From an uncultured Alphaproteobacteria bacterium (GTDB lineage Bacteria > Pseudomonadota > Alphaproteobacteria > Rs-D84): DNA of 64,000 nt. The stretch covers positions 93,684-157,683 of the forward strand of contig CAKQEW010000001.1 in the NCBI GenBank assembly GCA_934230415.1, read 5' to 3'. Position 1 is the stretch's first letter; each line of letters starts with the position of its first letter. This document shows positions 15,307-23,125 of this stretch, in pieces. Below the pieces are notes generated by a model. That model saw only the letters and a program-made list of their open reading frames with translations, was not told the DNA's origin and ran no database searches. The position numbers and the translations under genes were made by a program.

Positions 15307-17297
15307 TTAAACAAAATTGCCATTACGCATGCGAATGATAATATTATTATCATCCATCCATCACGACCAACCGCACGATACGGCGTCATGTGCGCACCCC
15401 ATACAAATCCATCCAACGCGCCCGCCGTGCCAATATCCAATGACGAAATAATTTCACCATCGGCACCAACAAACGCACTGATACCAGAATAGTTTGCACG
15501 CACAACCGGCAGTCCGCTTTCAATCGCATAACGCCGCACCATATCCAAATGCTGGTACGTACCGGGCGTCGCCCCAAACCAATTATCATTGGTAATATTT
15601 ACAATTGCGTCTGGCACACTGTCGCGCGGTACCAACGCGTCAGAAAAAACAATTTCATAACAGATTGCTGGAACAAAACTGAAATCACCATGTGATGTGT
15701 TCACCGTAATCGTGGTCCTGCCCCCACCCGCGGCCAGGTTCGCTGGCGACGGCATAATGCCAAATGGGCTGTATTCACCAAACGGCACCAGGTGCGATTT
15801 GCTGTACACATCATAAATATCACCCGACGCGTCTGTAACGACCATTGAATTATATATATTGCCAGACGACACATACGTTGCGCCGATTATAACTGGGCGC
15901 GATAGCACATTCGCCATTGGTATATCATCATTATCAACAACCGCAAACGGATATGTTGTTTCTGGAAAAACAACCACATCAGGCAACCCATCGTCACCCG
16001 CCAATGTAATTAAATTTTGAACATTCCGTCGCGCCGCCGCAATACGGTCCGCGCGGGATGAATACGATATCTTGGTTGATTGCGACTGGGCCGGTTGAAC
16101 AATTCGCAACATTACGGCGTTTCCATTGTCCGCACCATTGCGTGACACACGAATATTGTGCATGCCGTACAAACCGCCACATACCGCCAACACAACGAAA
16201 ATCAGCATCGGTAAAAAGTTTTTGCGATTACGCAGAAATTCAACAATTGATGCAATCATTCCGATAATAACAAACGTCACACCCAACGCCCCCCACAGTG
16301 ACATTGCATTCGCAACCACCGGCGCGCCCAACATAATATTTGCAATCGGATTCCACGGAAACCCGGTAAACACCCATTCACGCAACCACAGCACAACCGT
16401 CCACAATCCCGCGAACACAAATGGTCGCGCCGCGGTTGCGCCACGCGCACGCATTGCACAAACAAATGGCCACACAAAAACAACCGCCCCAAACATCGCC
16501 AACCCTAACAATGCCGGCAATGTCCAAATTGCAAATTGCGATTGTAATTCTGGGACAACATATATTGAATGCAACGTCCACCAGAACATTGCAACACTGT
16601 ATGCCGCGCCAAACGGAATCGCACGCAACCACAGGCGCCCCGCGGTCGCATCACCGCCGCGCACCATAATACCATACGCCGCACCAATCGCCAACACGGT
16701 TATCCACCACATATTAAATGGCGCAAACCCCAGTGCCGCAATTGCCCCCAAAACCGCCATCAAAATATATTGCACCACACCATTTGGACGAAATGTCAAT
16801 CGGCGTAAAAATGAAATCAGACGCCCACCAGGACAACATTTTTCATTTGTGCAAACCATAGCGTCTTCTTCGTCAGCATACGGATTTTTGTACCCCAGCT
16901 TTTCCATGATTTTTATTTCCAGCGGTTCCATGATTGCCGCCTGGGCATCTGTGATATGATCATATCCCATCAGGTGCAATGTGCCATGCACAACCATATG
17001 CGCCGTATGTTCCGCCACCGAAATTCCGGCATCACGCGCCTGGCGCGCAACCGTGTCCAGCGATATATAAATATCACCCAACAACACCGGATCCCCCAAT
17101 TCAAATGACAGTACATTTGTTGGTTTATCAATCCCGCGATACTGGCGATTCAATGTGTGAATTTCTGCATCATCGGTCAGTGTGATTGATACCTCTGAAT
17201 CCTTGTATGCAGGCCCAGCCGCCATCTGCACAATTTTTTCAAAATCAATTTTATATTTTTTCCAACGTGCGTCGTTACAGTTTACATAAACTCTCAT
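15291..17297 (-). CDS. Fused YbeY endoribonuclease - Lnt apolipoprotein N-acyltransferase
   Basis: One uninterrupted 668-codon frame encodes two enzymes. Residues 1-~140 are YbeY (16S rRNA maturation/ribosome quality control), with the zinc motif H104-x3-H108-x5-H114 in HGTLHLMGYDH. After a ~20-residue Cys-containing linker (MVCTNEKCCPGG), residues ~163-668 are Lnt: N-terminal TM bundle, then the nitrilase-type periplasmic domain with catalytic E446 (FPETTYPF), K500 (YSKSHLVPFGEYSP) and C546 (AICYE), and a final TM. Lnt adds the third acyl chain to lipoproteins. Both active sites look intact. ybeY and lnt are neighbours in many Proteobacteria but normally separate, with a CorC gene between them. 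ATGA overlap with the next upstream gene. Confidence 0.9.
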   Translation of the reverse strand: MRVYVNCNDARWKKYKIDFEKIVQMAAGPAYKDSEVSITLTDDAEIHTLNRQYRGIDKPTNVLSFELGDPVLLGDIYISLDTVARQARDAGISVAEHTAHMVVHGTLHLMGYDHITDAQAAIMEPLEIKIMEKLGYKNPYADEEDAMVCTNEKCCPGGRLISFLRRLTFRPNGVVQYILMAVLGAIAALGFAPFNMWWITVLAIGAAYGIMVRGGDATAGRLWLRAIPFGAAYSVAMFWWTLHSIYVVPELQSQFAIWTLPALLGLAMFGAVVFVWPFVCAMRARGATAARPFVFAGLWTVVLWLREWVFTGFPWNPIANIMLGAPVVANAMSLWGALGVTFVIIGMIASIVEFLRNRKNFLPMLIFVVLAVCGGLYGMHNIRVSRNGADNGNAVMLRIVQPAQSQSTKISYSSRADRIAAARRNVQNLITLAGDDGLPDVVVFPETTYPFAVVDNDDIPMANVLSRPVIIGATYVSSGNIYNSMVVTDASGDIYDVYSKSHLVPFGEYSPFGIMPSPANLAAGGGRTTITVNTSHGDFSFVPAICYEIVFSDALVPRDSVPDAIVNITNDNWFGATPGTYQHLDMVRRYAIESGLPVVRANYSGISAFVGADGEIISSLDIGTAGALDGFVWGAHMTPYRAVGRDGWMIIILSFACVMAILFNKKHR

Positions 17298-19285
17298 GCC
17301 ATGTTACCCTTGTGTTCTGTCCCATAAATCAACAGGTCCGCCGTGCGCTGACTTTGTTCAATATTGCGCATGCCCATATTAAACGCAGTGCGTTTTTTGT
17401 TCACTTTCTTGCCTGATGTTTTCTTGCCTGATTTCGCCTTAACTTTACTTTTGGTCACGGATTTCTGCTTTGGCTGCAGGCTTGACATTTTCTGGGTAAC
17501 CTCCCCCTTCTTTTCGGTATACGTGCCCACACGATTTGGATATTCATTAGAATACTTATTTGCCTCTGTGGCGTTTTTAATTGCTGTTACCAGATTCTTC
17601 ACAGCCAGGTCATAATTTCGGATGGCCTTTGCGTTGTCACCCTGGGCCTGGTATATGTCACCCATCGCCTCGCGCGAAACGGCGGCGTTAAAGTATGATG
17701 CCGCCTTGATATCATACAGTATTTCGTCATCACGGTTCATCTGGGTGTTACAGTTTCTGACCTCTTGGCATGCTTTGGCATAATACACCAGTGCCTGGTC
17801 ATTTTGTTTTGCTTTCCTGCTGTTGTCACCCAATTTTTTATACGTCAGTGCCAGACCACTGTATGCCTCTAAATTGGTGGCATCCTTTTTTATAGCCTGT
17901 TGGTATTGGGTAACTGCATCATTATATTTGCCCTGGCGATATGCGGCCTCGGCCTGGGTTAATAATTGCACGGATTCAGATTCTGATGCGCTCACATCTG
18001 TCTGTAATGTTATATCCACGGTCTGGGCCAGTGGGGACGGCACCTGTCCAAAGTTTTTCAATACATTGCGTCCTTCATCAAACGATCCCAAGAATGCACG
18101 GCATGTACCCTTCTTTGCATTTTTCGCATGTTCCAGCGCATAATTCACGGTCGCCGCATCCATTTTAAACGTTCCATCCTTGTGGCATATTGCGCTTAAC
18201 CCAATACGTGAAAATGCGTCACGGTCCATATCCAGTATTTGGTCCATCGTGATTGCCCCACATGCAATTGCCGCACACCACCACCGCCGTTTTCGTGTTC
18301 CGTTTCTGAAATTTTTAGGCACGTTACTGACATCTGCAAACGCTGCAACAACGCCTTTGCCGTTTTTCGCGGTTTTCAATCGCTGTATAATCCCGTATGT
18401 ATCGGCCGGACGCTGGTATCCGGATATTGCCAATCCCAACACCTGTTCAACGGTCAGGTTAGTCTTCCCCTTATTTGTAATAATCTTGGGAATTGTTTCG
18501 TATTCCATATGCCACTTGCACTGCATATAGTTAGCATTCCTGTCCAATACATCATGTTTCTCTGTCAGATTTTCTCGCGCCAGTTTCCCAGTTTTTTCAC
18601 TCTCATAATAATGGTATGTCAGGCCGGGGCCGCGTGTTGCGCGGCTCTCGCCACTTTGCGTCTTTGGGGCGTCGCGATACGTTTCAAATTCCGTCACGGC
18701 AACCGCCAAATATGGCCAATAACGTTCAACCACTTCGTGTGCACCCCCATCCAATTCCGCCAATGCCCCATAGTTTATCGTTACTTTTTCTGATTGTGAT
18801 GTATGACCTTTGCTGCGCGGGGTTAATTTTTCTGTAACCGCTTTTTTGGCCTCTTGCAACTTGTCACGGTTCAGATACGCCGCCAGCGCACCGCCCGATA
18901 TCAATGATGCCAACATAAAATAGTACAATACATGCGACGTCAGGTTCGGATTCGCACGTGTAAACTGGGCAAATTTACTGGGCTGCGCGTCATTCTTTTT
19001 TACTTTCTGTTTGCCAAGTTTTTTTTCCATAAAACGCATTGTGGCATTGTCCAACAACCCAGCGCGCACCAACCACAACAAAAACTGGCTGCCACCCGCC
19101 GCCAACCATCCGGTTGCGCGCACACCACCCAATGCAACAATCGCCGCAACGTCCCCGGCATTTAATTTACCATCCTTGGCACGGCCCTGGATATAATCAA
19201 TCGGGTGCGTCCCTTCTATTTTTTTACGCAGCGTACCCGCCAACTGTTCTGGTGCCCGGACAACCTTTCTAAATTTTTCAGACAT
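17294..19285 (-). CDS. Membrane protein with lysozyme-like region and TPR repeats
   Basis: 663 residues. An N-terminal cytosolic part with a hydrophobic helix, a second TM (~118-136, VLYYFMLASLISGGALAAYL), then a region (~185-350) with WPYLAVAVTEFETYRD, GPGLTYHYY and later RRWWCAAIACGAITMDQIL that resembles a GH24-type lysozyme (E...YxD...T...RRxxE pattern), although the residues are not canonical. From ~435 to ~585 are tetratricopeptide repeats (AEAAYRQGKYNDAVTQYQQAIKKD, LEAYSGLALTYKKLGD), and the tail is Lys/Ser-rich. A cell-wall-acting or wall-binding envelope protein is plausible; enzymatic activity is uncertain. Starts 1 bp after mucR. Confidence 0.55.
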   Translation of the reverse strand: MSEKFRKVVRAPEQLAGTLRKKIEGTHPIDYIQGRAKDGKLNAGDVAAIVALGGVRATGWLAAGGSQFLLWLVRAGLLDNATMRFMEKKLGKQKVKKNDAQPSKFAQFTRANPNLTSHVLYYFMLASLISGGALAAYLNRDKLQEAKKAVTEKLTPRSKGHTSQSEKVTINYGALAELDGGAHEVVERYWPYLAVAVTEFETYRDAPKTQSGESRATRGPGLTYHYYESEKTGKLARENLTEKHDVLDRNANYMQCKWHMEYETIPKIITNKGKTNLTVEQVLGLAISGYQRPADTYGIIQRLKTAKNGKGVVAAFADVSNVPKNFRNGTRKRRWWCAAIACGAITMDQILDMDRDAFSRIGLSAICHKDGTFKMDAATVNYALEHAKNAKKGTCRAFLGSFDEGRNVLKNFGQVPSPLAQTVDITLQTDVSASESESVQLLTQAEAAYRQGKYNDAVTQYQQAIKKDATNLEAYSGLALTYKKLGDNSRKAKQNDQALVYYAKACQEVRNCNTQMNRDDEILYDIKAASYFNAAVSREAMGDIYQAQGDNAKAIRNYDLAVKNLVTAIKNATEANKYSNEYPNRVGTYTEKKGEVTQKMSSLQPKQKSVTKSKVKAKSGKKTSGKKVNKKRTAFNMGMRNIEQSQRTADLLIYGTEHKGNMA

Positions 19286-19286
19286 T

Positions 19287-19661
19287 TTATTTTCCCCGTT
19301 TTATCTTACCCAAACCGTTTTTCTTGGCAATGCGCGCACGACGCGCCGAATAGTTTGGTGCAACCATTGGATAATCATCCGGCAACCCCCACTTTGCGCG
19401 ATATGCCGCCGGCGTCAGATTATATTTCCGACGAATATACCGACGTAACATCACATGCCATGTTCCATCATTCAAACATTGAATCCTGTCGGGCTGAACC
19501 GATGCCCCAATTTGTTCGGGGGCGCGCACCGACCCACGCAATGTTTCGCGCGCCGACGTCACCGCATCCGCCATGGACAGTCCCGGATTCGCCGCAATTG
19601 CCGCCGCCGCCAGGTTCGCAACCGCCAACGTAAATTCAGAATCTTTATTGTTATTTACCAA
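19287..19661 (-). CDS. MucR/Ros-family transcriptional regulator
   Basis: 124 residues. The C-terminal YNLTPAAYRAKWGLPDDYPMVAPNYSARRARIAKKNGLG is diagnostic of MucR/Ros, heterochromatin-like regulators that bind AT-rich DNA in Alphaproteobacteria. The zinc-finger region reads QCLNDGTWHVMLRRYIRRKYNLT: one Cys remains, while the usual His ligands are replaced by Tyr/Lys. Zinc-independent homologues are known from Mesorhizobium, so DNA binding may persist. First gene of a unit reading into the lysozyme-like/TPR gene and ybeY-lnt; divergent from rarA. Confidence 0.88.
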   Translation of the reverse strand: MVNNNKDSEFTLAVANLAAAAIAANPGLSMADAVTSARETLRGSVRAPEQIGASVQPDRIQCLNDGTWHVMLRRYIRRKYNLTPAAYRAKWGLPDDYPMVAPNYSARRARIAKKNGLGKIKRGK

Positions 19662-19743
19662 TTGATAATCCCCCGAAATTTTAATACAGTTATTATATCA
19701 CAAAATAAACAATAAATAAAATCAAAGTAAAACACAGAACAAC

Positions 19744-21024
19744 ATGCCAAACGAAACCAGACCACTTGCGGACTTAATGCGTCCCCAGACGATTGACGAC
19801 GTTATCGGCCAGCGCCAGCTGCTGGGTGAAAACGGCCTGGTGCGCCGCATGGTTGACAATCATAAATTATCAAACCTGATTTTGTGGGGGCCACCCGGAT
19901 GTGGAAAAACCACAATCGCACGCGCGTTGGCAAATTCTGTGGATATGGATTTTGTGCCAATGTCGGCGGTATTTTCTGGAACGGCCGATATTAAAAAGGC
20001 GATGGAAACCGCGCGTTTGAATCGCAACCTGGGGCGCAATACATTACTGTTCATTGACGAAATCCACCGTTTTAATAAAACACAACAGGATACCCTGTTA
20101 CCATATCTGGAAGATGGCACTGTGGTATTCATGGGTGCAACCACCGAAAACCCCAGTTTTAATTTAAACAACGCGTTATTGTCACGATGCCATGTGGGCG
20201 TGCTGTCGGGATTATCACGTGATGATTTAATGGAACTGATTAATCGTGCCGAAAAATTTACCGGCAAAAAATTACCATTAAATGAGGGTGCGCGCACACA
20301 CCTGGCCGAAATTGCCGATGGCGATGCGCGATTTTTGCTGAATACAATTGAATATTTAATTAATGCGAATTTTTCATCTGAACTGGACCCAGATGGTCTG
20401 GATGCGGCGATTCAAAAACGTGCACCATTATCTGATAAATCAGGCGACGAACACTATAACCTGATTTCGGCGGTGCATAAATCATTGCGCGCATCAGACA
20501 CCGATGCGGCACTGTATTGGACGGCACGAATGATGACATCTGGCCAGGATCCGATGTATCTGTTTCGGCGTCTGGCACGCTTTGCAATGGAAGATGTCGG
20601 CCTGGCCGATCCAAACGCAATGCAAATCGCCCTGTCCGCGTGGCAACTGTACGAACGCATGGGCAGTCCAGAGGGCGACTTGGCACTGACCGAACTGGTA
20701 ATATACCTGGGGACGGCACCAAAAAGCACCGGAAATTATCGCGCACAAAATGCGGCATACGCCGCCGCCCGCGCAACAGGCAGTCTGATGCCACCAAAAA
20801 ATATCCTGAACGCGCCAACAAAAATGATGAAAGACATGGGATATGGCGCCGGATACATTTATGAACCAGATACCGCATCCGGGTTTTCGGGTCAAAATTG
20901 TTTCCCAGAATCAATGCCACGGCAAAAATTCTATACCCCGGTTGAACGCGGATTTGAACGCGAAATTAAAAAGCGCTTGGAATACTGGGACGCACTGCGC
21001 GAAAAACTGAACGCGAAAAAATAA
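19744..21024 (+). CDS. rarA: Replication-associated recombination protein RarA (MgsA)
   Basis: An AAA+ ATPase related to clamp loaders and eukaryotic WRNIP1, acting at stalled forks. 426 residues: LADLMRPQTIDDVIGQ at the start, Walker A GPPGCGKTT (~49-57), Walker B LLFIDEIHRFNKTQQD, sensor 1 GATTENPSF, arginine finger region LLSRCHV, and the C-terminal tetramerisation domain with SLRASDTDAALYWTARM and GTAPKS. Normal length. Follows an 82-bp divergent region shared with mucR. Confidence 0.94.
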   Translation: MPNETRPLADLMRPQTIDDVIGQRQLLGENGLVRRMVDNHKLSNLILWGPPGCGKTTIARALANSVDMDFVPMSAVFSGTADIKKAMETARLNRNLGRNTLLFIDEIHRFNKTQQDTLLPYLEDGTVVFMGATTENPSFNLNNALLSRCHVGVLSGLSRDDLMELINRAEKFTGKKLPLNEGARTHLAEIADGDARFLLNTIEYLINANFSSELDPDGLDAAIQKRAPLSDKSGDEHYNLISAVHKSLRASDTDAALYWTARMMTSGQDPMYLFRRLARFAMEDVGLADPNAMQIALSAWQLYERMGSPEGDLALTELVIYLGTAPKSTGNYRAQNAAYAAARATGSLMPPKNILNAPTKMMKDMGYGAGYIYEPDTASGFSGQNCFPESMPRQKFYTPVERGFEREIKKRLEYWDALREKLNAKK

Positions 21025-21027
21025 TTA

Positions 21028-21732
21028 TCAGAACAAAATGTTCACCTGGGCGCCGACCTGGATATCATCACTTTCGTATTCATAGTCAATGTGACCGATA
21101 TACTGGGTGCGACCATATTGGCGAACAAATTTCGCACCGACCCATTCCTGGTCATAATCTGGATTGGTTGCCTTGCGCCATGTGAAATTCATACCGATGC
21201 GCATATCATTATCCAGGCGAAAGTACACCTCTGGCGTCATGTCAATAAATGACATTCCGCGCGTATCATCAAATACCCAGCTGGATTTCACCGTACCCGC
21301 CAACGTTACACCCGCCCACTGGCGACCGAAACGCAACCCGGCATAATATGTTGAATCCGCAAAGTTTGGTGTGCGCACATGCGACGAACCACCGAACTTA
21401 AATCCAAATAAAATATCTGAAATTATATTCCCGGACATCCCGGCACGATACACCCCGCCCAGGTCAATACTGGAAAAACCATCTTCGTCGCCATCAAAGT
21501 CCAATTGATAATGTATATTCGCCCCCAGCGACAGACGATCATTAACACCATATGACAACGATTGCCCGGCGCGTAATATATCGTCCCAATACGTCACTGT
21601 GGATTGCGACAATATTTCTTCGCGTGATAACATATACAACGGGTCGGCCGTATCACGCGCCAAAACATCATTTGCACGCGCCGCGCCAAACATTGATAAA
21701 ACAATAAATGCCCCTGATATTAATTTGCGCAT
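21028..21732 (-). CDS. Putative outer-membrane beta-barrel protein
   Basis: 234 residues from ATG 21732 with a signal peptide (MRKLISGAFIVLSMFGAARA, cleavage after ARA). The mature part alternates polar and aromatic residues in short amphipathic strands (DRLSLGANIHYQL, YYAGLRFGRQW, MRIGMNFTWRK) and ends in hydrophobic QVNILF with a C-terminal Phe, as BAM substrates do. No specific family is recognised. It resembles the following gene in style (HIAVLGMLKY / RLSLGANIHY transition after a GITDH/GVNDR turn), so they may be paralogues. Confidence 0.7.
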   Translation of the reverse strand: MRKLISGAFIVLSMFGAARANDVLARDTADPLYMLSREEILSQSTVTYWDDILRAGQSLSYGVNDRLSLGANIHYQLDFDGDEDGFSSIDLGGVYRAGMSGNIISDILFGFKFGGSSHVRTPNFADSTYYAGLRFGRQWAGVTLAGTVKSSWVFDDTRGMSFIDMTPEVYFRLDNDMRIGMNFTWRKATNPDYDQEWVGAKFVRQYGRTQYIGHIDYEYESDDIQVGAQVNILF

Positions 21733-21802
21733 AATCCGCCCCCATATGTTCACGCAAAATTGTGGCCGCGCGCACCCACGCGACCAACAACACAATTATA
21801 TA

Positions 21803-23032
21803 TTAAAATTGGAATGTCGCCTGGACGCCCACAGTCGTTTCACTGTAACTGCTGACATCTGCGACACCATGTTTTACCCAGCTGTCTGCATAAACACCCG
21901 GTGTTTCTGTTTCGGCGCCAAATACATAGTAATCCAATTTTTTATCATCGGCACTGTCATACACAGATGTTTTCGCATACAGGTTCAATGCAAACCAATC
22001 ATTCGGTTGCCAACCAATTGCCGCCTTTAATGACGCCTGGTTGTGCCAGTCATAGCTGCCAAACACACCTTCCAGATTGAATGTCCAATCTTCGTCCAGA
22101 ACCGTGAACATACCCAACCCGCCTTCCAGGTACACAGCATTGCTGACATCTGTTTTATATGCCAAGAACAACGCCTGGTTATGTCCATCTGTTGTTATGC
22201 CGTTGATACCGGCACCATATGAATTACCATCAAAATCCACATACCATCCACGGGCCAAACCATAAATTGTGGAACGTGCAATTTTGTACCCGGCCTTGAT
22301 ATCCAAAATGAAATTATTTGCAACATCTTTCTGATGCTGGAAATACGCCGATGCGGTTGCAATCCAATTCGTGTTATCAACAAAACGCCACTGGGCACCC
22401 AATCCAAACATGTTCAGGCCATTGTCATCCATTTCATCGTCTGGTGCGGTTGACCAATCAAATTTATATTTTGTTGAATCATATTTCAGCATACCCAAAA
22501 CAGCGATATGATCCGTGATACCGTAACTGAAATCTTCCTTTACTGAAAACTGGGTCATGTCCCACTTTGCCTTGGTATCTGTGATATCAAACCCGGCCAG
22601 CGGTGTAAATTTCATATCAAATGAATTTGTACCATACGCCAATTCTGTAACAGAACCAAATTTTCCACCCAACGGCTGAAAGAACGGATGCGCCAGGTAA
22701 TATTTACGCTTTAATTCTGTGCGTAATGTCTCTGCGCGACTGGTGCGCACCGTTGCGGTTTGTGCACTGCGACCAGAATCATATTGTTTGTACAACGCGC
22801 TGCGATTTTGGGGCGCGGTGTAATATGTATTCTTGCCCGTTGTTGAATTATACGTACGTGTTGTGGTACGTGTCTGATATTTCTGGTAATTAACATTTGT
22901 GCGGGCGCGCACCGCCGGCTGGGATGAAAAATCCACACTGGACGCGGCGCGTGTACCACTGTTTGTTGCGGCAACCGCTGGCGCGATTCCAACTAACGCC
23001 GCCAGTACAAATACAGATATCTGCTTTTTCAT
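21803..23032 (-). CDS. Putative outer-membrane beta-barrel protein
   Basis: 409 residues: signal peptide (MKKQISVFVLAALVGIAPAVA), a ~90-residue Tyr/Thr/Arg/Gln-rich N-terminal extension with TRTTTRTYNSTTGKNTYYTA, then a beta-barrel-type domain with alternating aromatic/polar strands, ending in VGVQATFQF with C-terminal Phe. The low-complexity extension could be periplasmic or surface-exposed. No channel family signature seen. A 70-bp gap separates it from the smaller barrel gene downstream. Confidence 0.7.
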   Translation of the reverse strand: MKKQISVFVLAALVGIAPAVAATNSGTRAASSVDFSSQPAVRARTNVNYQKYQTRTTTRTYNSTTGKNTYYTAPQNRSALYKQYDSGRSAQTATVRTSRAETLRTELKRKYYLAHPFFQPLGGKFGSVTELAYGTNSFDMKFTPLAGFDITDTKAKWDMTQFSVKEDFSYGITDHIAVLGMLKYDSTKYKFDWSTAPDDEMDDNGLNMFGLGAQWRFVDNTNWIATASAYFQHQKDVANNFILDIKAGYKIARSTIYGLARGWYVDFDGNSYGAGINGITTDGHNQALFLAYKTDVSNAVYLEGGLGMFTVLDEDWTFNLEGVFGSYDWHNQASLKAAIGWQPNDWFALNLYAKTSVYDSADDKKLDYYVFGAETETPGVYADSWVKHGVADVSSYSETTVGVQATFQF

Positions 23033-23095
23033 ACTAAAAAACTCCTTGTCTTGATGGGTTAATTATACCACAACACGCCCCCATAAAAAAGTATA

Positions 23096-23122
23096 AAAAT
23101 ACCGGCAATTGCCGGTATTTTT
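23096..23122. terminator. Bidirectional terminator between ftsK and the barrel gene
   Basis: Perfect palindrome ATACCGGCAATTGCCGGTAT (23099-23118) with flanking A- and T-runs. It follows the ftsK stop on the minus strand. Confidence 0.85.
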
Positions 23123-23125
23123 TAC

